Part shown: positions 9,004-18,418 of the stretch, one piece after another
Numbering within the stretch: the first letter of the stretch is position 1
Layout: each line of letters starts with the position of its first letter
DNA from: Janthinobacterium sp.
Lineage (GTDB): Bacteria > Pseudomonadota > Gammaproteobacteria > Burkholderiales > Burkholderiaceae_D
Reading direction: 5' to 3'
Length of the DNA: 64,000 nt
Assembly (NCBI GenBank): GCA_003133225.1
Contig: PKWL01000063.1
Location: 1-64,000, forward strand
Made by a program: the position numbers and the translations under genes
The notes under the pieces: generated by a model
The model's database searches: none
What the model saw: only the letters and a program-made list of their open reading frames with translations
Told to the model about the DNA's origin: nothing

Positions 9004-10122
9004 TCAAAGCAAGACCATATTATCGCGATGGACCAATTCCGGGCCTTCCAAATAGCCCAGGATCGTTTCAATTTCCGCGGATGGGCGGCGCATGATGCGG
9101 CGCGCTTCGGCGCTCGAGTAATTACTCAGCCCGCGCGCCACCGCATGCCCATCCTCGCCAACGCAAGTGATGACGGCGCCCCGTCCGAACTCGCCCTGGA
9201 CGTCGATCACGCCCACCGGCAGCAAGGACTTGCCCTCGTGCGTCAACTTTTGCACCGCGCCCGCATCTAACACCACTTGGCCGGCAGTGTGCAGATGATC
9301 GACCATCCACTGCTTGCGCGCCGTCAGGTGCCCCGTTTGCGCCGTCAGCTGGGTGCCGATGGCCTCGCCATTGGCGAGCCGGGTCAGAACGTCGCTGTCG
9401 CGCCCCCAGGCGATGATCGTATGCGCGCCCGACTTGGCCGCGCGCTTGGCGGCCAAGATCTTAGTCAACATGCCGCCGCGCCCGATGCTGCTGCCGGCGC
9501 CGTCGGCCATCGCTTCGAGCGCAGGGTCGCCGGCCTGGCCATGCTCAATGAGACGAGCATTCGGGTCCTTGCGCGGGTCGGCACTAAACAGGCCTTGCTG
9601 GTCGGTCAAAATGATCAAGGCATCGGCCTCGATCAAGTTGGCTACCAGCGCGCCCAAGGTGTCGTTGTCGCCGAACTTGATTTCATCCGTGACCACCGTG
9701 TCGTTTTCGTTGATGATCGGCACCACACCCAGACCGAGCAAGGTGGTCAAGGTCGAGCGCGCGTTCAAGTAGCGCTCGCGGTCGGCCAGGTCGGCATGCG
9801 TGAGCAGCACTTGCGCCGTGCCCAGCTGGTGCGCGCGAAAGCTCGTTTCATAGATTTGCACCAGGCCCATTTGGCCGACCGCGGCGCAAGCCTGCAATTG
9901 ATGAATGTCGGTCGGGCGCCGCTCGAAGCCGAGGCGCAGCATGCCCTCGGCGATCGCGCCCGAGCTCACCAGCACCACTTCCTTGCCGAGCGCGCGCAGG
10001 CCGGCGATTTGGGCGGCCCAGCGCGCGATGGCGGCATGGTCCAGCCCACGACCATCGTTGGTAACCAGCGAGGAACCGACCTTGATGATGATGCGGGTGG
10101 CTTTTTGAATCACGGATTTCAT
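9004..10122 (-). CDS. proB: Glutamate 5-kinase
   Basis: A 372-residue enzyme catalysing the first step of proline synthesis, ATP-dependent phosphorylation of glutamate. The amino-acid kinase domain spans about 1-260, with [22 protein letters not shown], and the INENDTV and GRGGMLTK motifs. The C-terminal PUA domain (about 275-372) includes [14 protein letters not shown]. It is the last gene of the minus-strand rplU-rpmA-obg string, 9 nt after a small membrane-protein gene. obg-proB linkage is usual in this order. Confidence 0.97.
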   Translation of the reverse strand: MKSVIQKATRIIIKVGSSLVTNDGRGLDHAAIARWAAQIAGLRALGKEVVLVSSGAIAEGMLRLGFERRPTDIHQLQACAAVGQMGLVQIYETSFRAHQLGTAQVLLTHADLADRERYLNARSTLTTLLGLGVVPIINENDTVVTDEIKFGDNDTLGALVANLIEADALIILTDQQGLFSADPRKDPNARLIEHGQAGDPALEAMADGAGSSIGRGGMLTKILAAKRAAKSGAHTIIAWGRDSDVLTRLANGEAIGTQLTAQTGHLTARKQWMVDHLHTAGQVVLDAGAVQKLTHEGKSLLPVGVIDVQGEFGRGAVITCVGEDGHAVARGLSNYSSAEARRIMRRPSAEIETILGYLEGPELVHRDNMVLL

Positions 10123-10131
10123 AATGCGGTC

Positions 10132-10536
10132 TTATCTCAAGGGCGCGGGACGAAATGCCAGCAGGACCAGGCCGCCGGCCAACTCGGCCCCGCACGTGAC
10201 CAATAAAATACCCTGGGGCCAACCAAATGCGAGAGCCGCCAGCAAACTGCCGGCCGGCGGCGCCAGGACGAACATGGCAGTGATGTCGCCAAGAATGGGC
10301 TGTGCGCCTCGTCTTGCAGCTAACAGAGCCAAGACTGCGGTAGCGAGCCAGACCCCGACGTGGATGGCGCAAAACTGGCTGTAACCGTTGACGCCATTGA
10401 GGAAGATGCCCATGCTGGCCGCCATGTCATCGGCGTCGAGCAGGCACACCACCGCGCTCAGCGCAAAGCCAAGCGCGATCGCGTACAACACGTAACGCCG
10501 CAGCGCACGCTTGCGCGAACCGGGGGCCGTGGACAT
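10132..10536 (-). CDS. Small integral membrane protein of unknown function
   Basis: I do not recognise this 134-residue protein. A basic N-terminus (SRKRALRRY) is followed by four hydrophobic segments: about 15-33, 55-75, 83-103 and 108-128. That predicts an inner-membrane protein with the N-terminus inside. It sits between obg (24-nt gap) and proB (9-nt gap) on the same strand, so it is almost certainly in their operon. No Shine-Dalgarno is obvious; translation may depend on coupling. The usual order in related genomes is obg directly followed by proB, so the insertion is notable. No catalytic motifs are visible. Confidence 0.72.
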   Translation of the reverse strand: MSTAPGSRKRALRRYVLYAIALGFALSAVVCLLDADDMAASMGIFLNGVNGYSQFCAIHVGVWLATAVLALLAARRGAQPILGDITAMFVLAPPAGSLLAALAFGWPQGILLVTCGAELAGGLVLLAFRPAPLR

Positions 10537-10560
10537 CAGGACTGACGCATACAGCGAGCC

Positions 10561-11736
<1,176 letters not shown>

Positions 11737-11766
11737 TTACATAATGCGAAAATGCTGTGGAGCGTT

Positions 11767-12039
11767 TTACGCTGGTACTGCTTCGTTTGGAACAACCGTA
11801 ACGAACTGATGCGAATTGGCGCCCTTGACAATGAACTTGACCTTGCCTGGCACCAGTGCGAACAAAGTGTGATCCTTGCCCATGCCAACACCTTCGCCGG
11901 CGCGCACGGGAGTGCCGCGTTGCCGAATGATGATGCCGCCCGCGTTGATTGCTTGACCACCGTAGACTTTGACGCCGAGTCGTTTTGACTCTGAATCGCG
12001 GCCGTTGCGCGTGGTGCCGCCGCCTTTTTTATGTGCCAT
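11767..12039 (-). CDS. rpmA: 50S ribosomal protein L27
   Basis: A 90-residue L27 with the conserved start [21 protein letters not shown] and the core [10 protein letters not shown]. The N-terminal tail reaches the peptidyl transferase centre. No cleavable N-terminal extension of the Firmicutes type is present. It is the second gene of rplU-rpmA, 38 nt after rplU. Confidence 0.98.
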   Translation of the reverse strand: MAHKKGGGTTRNGRDSESKRLGVKVYGGQAINAGGIIIRQRGTPVRAGEGVGMGKDHTLFALVPGKVKFIVKGANSHQFVTVVPNEAVPA

Positions 12040-12077
12040 TTAAGACTCCTTGATAGCTGATTAATTCGAACCGCGTT

Positions 12078-12389
12078 TTAGCCGTTGATCGAAACGATTT
12101 GGATTTCGGTAAAATTCTGGCGATGGCCTTGATGCTTTTGGTAATGTTTGCGCCGACGCATCTTGAAAATTTTGACCTTATCATGGCGACCATGCGCCAC
12201 AACCGTAACCAGTACCGTTGCACCTTCGACCAAGGGCGCACCAAACTTGATGGTGTCGCCCGCTCCAACTGCGAGTACTTGATCGATGGTAATTTCGGAA
12301 CCAATGTCTGCCGGTATCTGTTCTACTTTAAGTTTTTCGCCAGCGACAACTTTGTATTGTTTGCCACCGGTTTTTATGACCGCGTACAT
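12078..12389 (-). CDS. rplU: 50S ribosomal protein L21
   Basis: A 103-residue L21 starting [14 protein letters not shown]. The C-terminal part has the RNA-binding signature [16 protein letters not shown]. The ATG at 12389 is preferred over an in-frame ATG at 12407 by family length. It leads the rplU-rpmA-obg-proB string and is driven by the strong promoter at 12470-12498. Confidence 0.97.
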   Translation of the reverse strand: MYAVIKTGGKQYKVVAGEKLKVEQIPADIGSEITIDQVLAVGAGDTIKFGAPLVEGATVLVTVVAHGRHDKVKIFKMRRRKHYQKHQGHRQNFTEIQIVSING

Positions 12390-12469
12390 GATTTGAAACC
12401 TCATCAAATGTTAAAAGAATTCTCGGCCCCGACCCTGAAACAAGCTGTGCGGAAACGGGAGAACCTGTG

Positions 12470-12498
12470 ATTATACATGGACCGAGAAATTGGGTCAA
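12470..12498 (-). promoter_or_regulatory. Strong sigma-70 promoter for rplU-rpmA-obg
   Basis: On the minus strand, TTGACC (12498-12493) and a perfect TATAAT (12475-12470) are 17 bp apart. Transcription would start near 12463, giving a leader of about 74 nt before rplU. A leader of this length leaves room for ribosomal-protein feedback control, but no known leader structure is recognised. Confidence 0.75.
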
Positions 12499-12620
12499 AA
12501 AAGTATTCACCAAAGGGATCAATCGTGGTATGAGGGCAACGTGGCCTGCGCGGCAACTTGCCCACCTGGCAAAAACCCGACCGCGCCACCCAATCGCCGG
12601 CGCCGGCGCGGGGTCATGGC

Positions 12621-12626
12621 GTATAA
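12621..12626 (+). promoter_or_regulatory. -10 element for ispB
   Basis: A perfect TATAAT lies 33 nt before the proposed TTG start of ispB. No good -35 is seen at 16-18 bp upstream. It diverges from the rplU promoter. The short predicted leader supports the internal TTG start over the longer open frame. Confidence 0.5.
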
Positions 12627-12658
12627 TCGCCGCATCCACAGTCTATTGCAGGTTCGCC

Positions 12659-13648
12659 TTGTCTGCCGCTATCAAACACGCCACCCAAAACAGCATCGCC
12701 CTCTCAATTGCCGACGACTTGGATGCGGTTAATATCGTCATTCGCCAAAAATTGCATTCCGAGGTCAGCCTCGTCAATCAGATTGCGGAATACATCATCA
12801 GCGCCGGCGGCAAACGCATCCGCCCAGTGCTAGTCGTGCTCGTTGCCAATGCGTATGCGTACCGCGGCACGGCCCACCATGAACTGGCGGCCGTGGTCGA
12901 GTTTATCCATACAGCAACTCTACTGCACGACGACGTGGTCGACGAATCATCGATGCGGCGCGGGCGCCAGACCGCCAATGCCCTGTTCGGGAATGCGGCC
13001 TCGGTACTGGTGGGCGACTTTTTGTACTCGCGCGCGTTCCAAATGATGGTCGGACTCGACAATATGCGCGTGATGCAGATCCTGTCGGACGCGACCAACG
13101 TGATTGCGGAAGGTGAAGTGCTACAGCTGCTCAATATGCACGACCCAGACGTGAGCCAGGAACGGTATTTGCAGGTGATCCGCTCCAAGACGGCCAAACT
13201 GTTCGAGGCCGCGGCCCAATTGGGGGCTTTGATCGCCGGCGCAGCGGACGACGAGATTGAAGCGGCCGCCGAATACGGGCGCTCGCTCGGTACTGCTTTC
13301 CAGCTGATCGATGATGTGCTTGACTATGCCGGCGACGCGACCGAAACCGGCAAGAATGTAGGCGACGACTTGCGCGAAGGCAAACCGACCCTGCCTTTGA
13401 TTTACCTGATGGAAAACGGCACCCCAGAGCAGCGCGCATTGGTGCGCAGTTGCATCGAACAGGGCGACGAGCAGCATTTCGACGCCATCCTGGCCGCCAT
13501 CACCAGCAGCGGGGCGCTCGATTTCACCCGGCGTCAAGCGGAAATCGCCGCGCAGCGCGCCGCCAACGCGGTCTCCGGCTTGCCCGCGAGCGATTTTAAG
13601 CAGTCCTTACTGCAGCTTTGCGCGTTCGCCGTTGATCGGAATCATTGA
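12659..13648 (+). CDS. ispB: Octaprenyl diphosphate synthase
   Basis: A 329-residue trans-prenyltransferase that builds the ubiquinone side chain. The first Asp-rich motif is LLHDDVVDESSMRRG; the second is LIDDVLDYAGD, followed by GKNVGDDLREGKPTLP. I place the start at a TTG codon (12659), giving an N-terminus SAAIKHATQNSIALS and a normal family length. An ATG at 12467 in the same frame would add 64 unlikely residues and lie upstream of the -10 box. The gene is divergent from rplU, the standard arrangement. Confidence 0.93.
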   Translation: MSAAIKHATQNSIALSIADDLDAVNIVIRQKLHSEVSLVNQIAEYIISAGGKRIRPVLVVLVANAYAYRGTAHHELAAVVEFIHTATLLHDDVVDESSMRRGRQTANALFGNAASVLVGDFLYSRAFQMMVGLDNMRVMQILSDATNVIAEGEVLQLLNMHDPDVSQERYLQVIRSKTAKLFEAAAQLGALIAGAADDEIEAAAEYGRSLGTAFQLIDDVLDYAGDATETGKNVGDDLREGKPTLPLIYLMENGTPEQRALVRSCIEQGDEQHFDAILAAITSSGALDFTRRQAEIAAQRAANAVSGLPASDFKQSLLQLCAFAVDRNH

Positions 13649-13685
13649 AAAAAATTCCCGGTGTGTTGTAATTTGATGGTGCCGC

Positions 13686-13762
13686 CGGGGTGTGGCTCAG
13701 CCTGGTAGAGCGCTGCGTTCGGGACGCAGAGGCCGGAGGTTCGAATCCTCTCACCCCGACCA
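13686..13762 (+). tRNA. tRNA-Pro (anticodon CGG)
   Basis: A 77-nt cloverleaf including the encoded CCA. The acceptor stem pairs CGGGGTG with CACCCCG. The D-arm is GCTCAGCCTGGTAGAGC and the anticodon stem CTGCG/CGCAG encloses the loop TTCGGGA. The T-arm contains GGTTCGAATCC. It starts 38 nt after ispB. The following 4.5 kb are accessory in character, and tRNA 3' ends are common integration sites, but I found no second copy of the tRNA 3' end that would prove an island. Confidence 0.97.
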
Positions 13763-14075
13763 AAATGTTACAATAAATTCAATGGCCTCGCGATTTTTTG
13801 AGGCCCGGAAAAAATCGCTCGTCGTGCTCTAGCGCGATGCTGCGCTGGTTATAGCGTCGGCGTGCGCTAGGCGCCAAGTATCACCCCTGCTCATATCGTC
13901 AAGGCGACCGTCCCGGCTGCCATTACGAGGCGACCCGAAACAGCTTCCATTCAACTAAAATGGACTGGCGCGATGCAAAACACCAAGCTGCTGGTTCGTG
14001 AGCTGTCCTCGGAGGAAATGTCGCTATAATGCCATTTATTTAAATTACCGCAATAATATTTTACCCATAAATCAT
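13763..14075. other. Intergenic region with inverted repeat and candidate promoter
   Basis: No gene is seen. A perfect 10-bp inverted repeat, GCGATTTTTT/AAAAAATCGC (13790-13799 and 13809-13818, 9-nt loop), lies 28 nt after the tRNA and may help terminate it. A perfect TATAAT at 14025-14030 precedes the small gene at 14076, with only a weak -35. Confidence 0.5.
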
Positions 14076-14309
14076 ATGGCCACTGCTGACACCATTATCC
14101 GCACGGGTGACATTATTTCGCTTGGCGATTTTCACCAAGACCTGCTCGCCTCGATGCTTGACGAAGACGTCCCCGATACCCTGACAGTTAGCCAAGCACG
14201 GGAACTGGTGGTTCGCATTCGTAAAATAGAATTTACGTACTCCGACATGATGATGATGCCATTTCTCGCCGATATCGAATCTTTACTCGACTGTCATCTG
14301 GATTGGTAA
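14076..14309 (+). CDS. Small acidic hypothetical protein
   Basis: I do not recognise this 77-residue protein. The ATG at 14076 lies 46 nt after a perfect -10 box. It is mostly helical and acidic (DFHQDLLASMLDEDVPDTLT..ELVVRIRKIEF), with an unusual run of four methionines (SDMMMMPFLADIESLL). No signal peptide or cysteine is present. An earlier ATG at 13998 would overlap the promoter and is rejected. A short basic reading frame begins 3 nt after its stop. It lies in the accessory stretch behind tRNA-Pro. Confidence 0.6.
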   Translation: MATADTIIRTGDIISLGDFHQDLLASMLDEDVPDTLTVSQARELVVRIRKIEFTYSDMMMMPFLADIESLLDCHLDW

Positions 14310-14311
14310 AA

Positions 14312-14425
14312 ATGGCCAAACGAAATCGTCGAGCTCCCAGCGCGGACGAGACCATTTCCCCCAAGCGACGGATTGTGGCGCCCGGCCACGTCGGAATAAG
14401 CCAGTTCGAGCTCACCCGACGCTGA
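14312..14425 (+). CDS. Possible 37-residue basic peptide
   Basis: A short frame starting 3 nt after the stop of the acidic 77-residue gene. It encodes MAKRNRRAPSADETISPKRR and 17 further residues, strongly basic at the N-terminus. No independent Shine-Dalgarno is visible, so it could only be expressed by coupling. The acidic-then-basic pairing is suggestive, but chance cannot be excluded at this length. Confidence 0.3.
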   Translation: MAKRNRRAPSADETISPKRRIVAPGHVGISQFELTRR

Positions 14426-14587
14426 GCTTGTAGTGGCCAAAGCCGTTTAATTTGAACAGCGCCCCCCTTTCGCATTCAATCGACAGGAAATGCTTGCGCT
14501 TGAAGTTCATCCCACCGCCGATCTCCTGTATCCACACGTCAACGGGGATTGCCGCTGTCGCCAGAGCAAGAAATGGTCGAAGAGTTG

Positions 14588-15335
14588 ATGGCGATCATCC
14601 ACACCTTCAGTTGTCGATTGCAGGGGATGCGGAAGTATAAAATGGCAATCAAGGATGATTTTCCGCAGTACAAACTGAGTACACAAAAAGGTGAGTTGCG
14701 GTGAAAGTGACAGGCACCCTGTTCGCTGATAGTCCAGTCGCCTTGGCCGGGATCTGCAAGGCGATGGGGTTCTTGCGCGCCGACATCTGGCGCAGGTACG
14801 GTGCACTGGGAGCCATTGGAAAGAACGCCAAAAATCGTCGCCAGGCGAGAGAGAGCGCAAAAGCAACTGCGCACCATTGCCTTCCAGTCGGCTCACAGCG
14901 TAGTGGACAAGGCCGGCGTGGTGGCTTCCGAGGACTTGGCATCCCCAATTGCCAACAAGCAGCCATGGAGGAAATACAACAGGAGAGTGCGTTCGTGGGC
15001 CAAAGGCATATTAGCCGAAGCTCTCGATTCAGTTTGTACGCAGCGCAAAGCCAAGCACCACTTGGTTAGCGCCGCCTACACATCGCAAATGGACTCGACC
15101 ACCGGTTTGCTGGAAGGCAAGTGCGTTGGCGATAAGTTTTACCGCGCAAACGGGGGATGTTCTCCAGGCCGACCACCACGCGGCGTTGAACGTGCTGGCA
15201 AGACTCAATGCACCCGGTATCTCACGGTTCACCCCGTACCGGGAAGTGCGTCGAATCCTTCTGTCACGCTCTGCGGCGCAACTGAGCGTCAATCAGCTTA
15301 ATGGGCGAGAAATCGCGTCAACCAAGGGCGGATAA
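14588..15335 (+). pseudogene. tnpB-family (IS200/IS605 OrfB) transposon protein, decayed
   Basis: Three frames carry consecutive parts of one TnpB subfamily common in Burkholderiales. Frame A (14588-14698) reads IIHTFSCRLQGMRKYK. A 1-nt shift then gives VKVTGTLFADSP..LRADIWRRYGALGAIGKNA (to about 14827). The next piece, in another frame, jumps to ARRERAQKQLRTIAFQSAHS, SEDLASPIA and AYTSQMD. Compared with my memory of intact relatives, roughly 200 residues are missing between these pieces, including the first RuvC aspartate region. An extra G in the G-run near 15151 shifts the frame again into GDVLQADHHAALNVLARL, which holds the last RuvC aspartate. The protein cannot be functional. Its right end is at 15312-15350. 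Confidence 0.8.
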
Positions 15336-15350
15336 ACCCTATGAGCAGCT
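15312..15350 (+). repeat. Right end of the decayed tnpB element
   Basis: This 39-bp segment covers the last codons and stop of the tnpB pseudogene plus 15 bases. It matches 2789-2827 at 36 of 39 positions. Both copies end in CCCTATGAGCAGCT and then diverge, so this is probably the transposon boundary and the 3' part of the omega RNA scaffold. Confidence 0.65.
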
Positions 15351-15380
15351 TTGAATCGCTTTTTTGGAACAGAATAGCGC

Positions 15381-15779
15381 ATGCACACCATCGCTAACAC
15401 GCACTGTCCGTTTTGTACGTTGAGCTCGAGCCAAGTCATCGAAGAAAACGAATACGCCACCTTAATTTTGGACGGATTCCCCGTTTCTCCGGGGCACAGC
15501 CTGATCCTTCCAAAGCGCCACTTCGGCTCCTATTTCGAGGCCACGGCCAGCGAACGGGCGGCCCTGTTCGCGCTTCTCGACCAGGCAAAGAACTGGGTCG
15601 ACAAAACGCACAGGCCAGACGGCTACAACATTGGCATCAACGATGGCGCTGCTGCTGGCCAGACGGTACCTCACCTGCATATTCATCTCATACCGCGCTA
15701 TGACGGAGACCAAGGTGACCCGCGCGGCGGCGTGCGATGCGTCATTCCAGCTAAGGCCAACTACTGGTCCAAGCGATAG
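15381..15779 (+). CDS. HIT family (histidine triad) hydrolase
   Basis: A 132-residue HIT protein, probably a nucleotide-phosphate hydrolase or AMP-transferase of the Fhit/Ap4A type. The triad HLHIHLIPRY is in the C-terminal half, preceded by GYNIGINDGAAAGQTVPH. The N-terminal CPFC pair could bind zinc, and PVSPGHSLILPKRH is the usual substrate-binding strand-loop. It begins 30 bp after the decayed tnpB element, so its promoter lies close to or within the element's right end. Confidence 0.9.
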   Translation: MHTIANTHCPFCTLSSSQVIEENEYATLILDGFPVSPGHSLILPKRHFGSYFEATASERAALFALLDQAKNWVDKTHRPDGYNIGINDGAAAGQTVPHLHIHLIPRYDGDQGDPRGGVRCVIPAKANYWSKR

Positions 15780-16353
15780 CGCGCCCCGCCGGTACCGGCT
15801 CAGCGCACGAAAGCCGCCGCCCACAGGAGCGGCACTGCCGGCTGGCCGCCACCCGGTCGGCCCAAGCTGCGGCATAAGTCGACGGAGCAAGACCGCGCGG
15901 GATGGGATCGGGATGTAGGGGTGCATAGGGTAAGAGTTGCCGGCTTCACTACGCAAGCGCGGCGACATCCGTGCCTCAGATATCGGATAAATTCAGGAAT
16001 ATTGCAAATTTCGGGGTTTCTTTACTGTCGCCTTCCGGCGCCCGATGTTCTGACCCAAGGGGGTCGAAAAATTGCAAACGGTGGGCGCGCTGAAAGGATG
16101 GCGAGGCTTCGGGAATCGCGATGGAGCAGAACGTTCCTTATTGGAAAGGATTCAGGAACGATGTTTCCAGCCCCGGCATCGCGCCTCTTCCAGGACGAGC
16201 GCCCCTTACTGCGCCGAGACTCATGCACATCTTGATGACCAACAAAATTAATACTTGCACTGTTTCGTATGCGAAGAGATAGCCGGCGCCGATTTCAGCC
16301 GGAAATTTGTGGCATTTGCACGAGATTTATGTGCCTTGGAAGGCGCAGTGAAG
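15780..16353. other. Gene-poor, probably degraded DNA
   Basis: No reading frame here has a recognisable product or a good ribosome binding site. Short frames on both strands are Arg-rich, as expected for out-of-frame GC-rich DNA. It belongs to the accessory stretch between tRNA-Pro and the IHF-like gene. Confidence 0.45.
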
Positions 16354-16488
16354 CTATCCATTCAAACTCGTGTATGGCGACATGCTCTGAGGCAACCCCT
16401 CGAACGTTGTGTATAACGATACGGCACCAAACAGCCAAAGCGTCGCTAATGCCAATGTTAAAAACATCTTATTAATTTTCTTGTTCAT
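16354..16488 (-). CDS. Small single-pass membrane or exported peptide
   Basis: A 44-residue frame with a proper start region: AAGG lies 6 nt before the ATG. The product begins MNKKINKMFLTLALATLWLF, a lysine-rich N-region followed by a hydrophobic core, like a signal peptide or single membrane helix. It ends with a short polar tail (SPYTSLNG). Codons are AT-richer than in neighbouring genes, suggesting foreign origin. I recognise no family; type I toxin peptides and small stress peptides look similar, but nothing here proves either. Confidence 0.45.
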   Translation of the reverse strand: MNKKINKMFLTLALATLWLFGAVSLYTTFEGLPQSMSPYTSLNG

Positions 16489-17240
16489 TTGATGCCTTTT
16501 TGTGAGAGGAAATATTAATTAATAATTTTACAAAATTAATGAATGTATTCAAATCCAGCCGCAAATTATTGTGGCGGAAGGGGGACAGCACTTGCGCATT
16601 TCGCTGACACTATGCTGTATTACCATGAAAACCTCCACTTTACTTTTCGAATGTTGGGTATGGGGCGCGTGAATAACAGTGGGCATCAGAAAAACTTGAT
16701 GCGCCCTAAAAAGCTGTCTGCGCTTTTTCGTGATTGGAAAAGAACATATCAGTTGATGAGATGCGCGAGGCTGCTACGAGGCTGTTGAAAAGCTAAGTTT
16801 GGCGGAAACGAGCGCGCTCGCTACCCACTCATGCCCATAAAGTTGTCATAGCAAGGAGCAAGTGCGAGCCGCAATGCTCCGCCCGCCGCCGCGAAGAGCG
16901 GGGCCAGGACCAGGGCTGTGCTAGGCTTGGTAGCGGGCATGGCAGCAGCCGCTCACTGGGAATTCGAGCCCCTTCTTGCGACTCAAGTCGGCAGTTATGA
17001 CCATTCCCTTCCTCGATGGCGAGATTGCTCGTTTCCCTTCGCGCTGCCTTACCGGCGAGGTTAAAGCATATGATCATGGTCGGCTGCCGAACCGACACGC
17101 GCTCACACGAGCAGTCGACAAGGATGGGCCTGCCCTAATGCCTCGGCGCCGCCGGGCACGGTTTGGATTGGCAGTTCTGCTAGCGTGTGCTTGTACCCTC
17201 CTAGCCGTTCCCAGTTATCGTGGCGGCGTCATTTAACGAG
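16489..17240. other. Gene-poor interval with coding fragments
   Basis: No intact gene is supported. The part 16500-16560 is markedly AT-rich. A helical fragment (SVDEMREAATRLLKS) ends at 16796 in one frame without a start. A 32-codon frame from 17138 (PRRRRARFGLAVLLACACTLLAVP) looks like an export signal without a mature protein. The mixture of fragments suggests old insertions now decaying. Confidence 0.4.
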
Positions 17241-17468
17241 TTACGCAGAAATGGAATGGGAAACCGTCAGATATTCGCCTGGCCCGAGCTTTGCAGCGGC
17301 ACCTTGAGCGGCAAGTACGTCATCAGCGTCGAGGTCGGCAACTTTCAGTTTGTATGCCCCGGCAAAGTCATTGGCATCAAACGCATCACCCGCTTTTACG
17401 TAATACTTGAATCCGACAAACGAATCGGGATTGGTAACTACCGTGTAGCTCAGATTGATTATGCTCAT
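17241..17468 (-). CDS. Small hypothetical protein
   Basis: A 75-residue protein of unknown family. GGGGA lies 6 nt before the ATG at 17468, favouring it over an in-frame ATG at 17480. The sequence is acidic and strand-rich (INLSYTVVTNPDSFVGFKYY, then DADDVLAAQGAAAKLGPGEY), without signal peptide or cysteines. The regular polar/hydrophobic pattern looks coding. It stands alone in gene-poor DNA, so no neighbour helps with function. Confidence 0.5.
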   Translation of the reverse strand: MSIINLSYTVVTNPDSFVGFKYYVKAGDAFDANDFAGAYKLKVADLDADDVLAAQGAAAKLGPGEYLTVSHSISA

Positions 17469-17930
17469 CGCATTCCCCATGGTCGATTGGTGTGCTTTTA
17501 TTATGCGCCAATGTCGGCCTGCGTTCTCGCCCGGGTCCCTGGCTTTAGCGGTTTGGTTGACGGCAGCCTCTCTGATGCATGAGCGCGTTCGGCTAATTGC
17601 CCATGAGGTGGAGGCAATTCCAGAAAGAGCCCACCAGCGTCAGACCAAGCCCGCCGTGAGCATGGCTGGGTCAGTCGCCAGGATGCATTGCGTGCCGGAT
17701 AATCACCAAACGTGGGAGGCTTTTTTGCAAGCCATTGTTTTGTTTGATTAATATCATGAAAAAGTGTTGAAAAGTAACGAAAAATCTTGCTTTCCGCTTG
17801 AGCTTGCAAGATACTCAAAACACCTTGCAAGACGATGCGCTCGCTGCTGTCATCACGCGCTCGAAGTGACGTTCAAGATAGGCAGCGTTGCGCGACTGGC
17901 AGACATGGCAATGAGAAAGGCAGGCCGAAA
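17469..17930. other. Gene-poor interval upstream of the IHF-like gene
   Basis: A 110-codon minus-strand frame (17501-17830) lacks a ribosome binding site and family resemblance, and I reject it. The stretch should carry the promoter of the IHF-like gene, but no clear hexamers were found. Nothing else is recognised. Confidence 0.4.
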
Positions 17931-18338
17931 ATTACTAATAACGTTGACTCCGCCGCACTCGAATCCATACTGGCCGCTGATTTGCATCGCGCGAAGGCGG
18001 TAGCCGAGGTGCGTGAAAAAAAATTGCCGACTCCGGCTCTAACGAAGGCGGAATTGGCCGAGCTCTTGTTTGAAAATGTCGGCTTGAACAAGCGCGAAGC
18101 GCAAGACATGATCGAAGCTTTTTTCGAAGAAATTCGGAATGCCTTGGAGCGGGGGGAAACGGTAAAGATGCCTGGGTTCGGCACATTCCGACTGCGTGAT
18201 AAGTCCCAGCGGCCGGGACGCAATCCGCGGACCAATGAGAAAATCGCCGTTAAAGCGCGCCGCGTAGTGACGTTTCATGCCAGCGAAAAACTCAAAGAGA
18301 CGGTTGAACAAACTAAGCCGCTGGGACGCGCCACCTGA
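17931..18338 (+). CDS. Integration host factor alpha-like DNA-binding protein
   Basis: A 135-residue member of the HU/IHF family, closest to IHF-alpha: [31 protein letters not shown], then [23 protein letters not shown] with the intercalating-proline arm, and [14 protein letters not shown]. It bends DNA as a heterodimer with IHF-beta. The start is unclear: no ATG or GTG fits the longer N-terminus, and an ATT at 17931, preceded by AGGCAGG, is the best candidate. A GTG at 18009 would give a shorter, more canonical form. The canonical ihfA lies behind pheT, which is absent here, so this may be a second, divergent copy. It changes MPGFGTF where relatives have LSGFGNF. Confidence 0.82.
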   Translation: MTNNVDSAALESILAADLHRAKAVAEVREKKLPTPALTKAELAELLFENVGLNKREAQDMIEAFFEEIRNALERGETVKMPGFGTFRLRDKSQRPGRNPRTNEKIAVKARRVVTFHASEKLKETVEQTKPLGRAT

Positions 18339-18369
18339 TTCATTTTCGACGAACTCGGAATGGCGCTGC

Positions 18370-18404
18370 GGGGATCGGGCCACACCGGGGCCCGTGAAAT
18401 CCCC
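18370..18404. terminator. Bidirectional hairpin between the IHF-like gene and phasin gene
   Basis: GGGGAT/ATCCCC encloses a second stem CGGGCC/GGCCCG with a 7-nt loop and a short bulge. It lies between convergent genes, 32 nt after one stop and 15 nt from the other. No T-run is present on either side. Confidence 0.55.
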
Positions 18405-18418
18405 TGCTGCGGCTGCTT

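Noticed and set aside
9277-10206. Long plus-strand frame opposite proB
   Set aside because: It is the complementary shadow of proB, whose motifs and operon position are unambiguous.
15975-15990. Exact 16-bp repeat CTCAGATATCGGATAA shared with 7564-7579
   Set aside because: One 16-mer match in 64 kb is close to chance expectation, and one copy overlaps the rnfB promoter -10 region.
17501-17830. 110-codon minus-strand frame
   Set aside because: No start signal, no family, and low-complexity Arg/Pro-rich second half.
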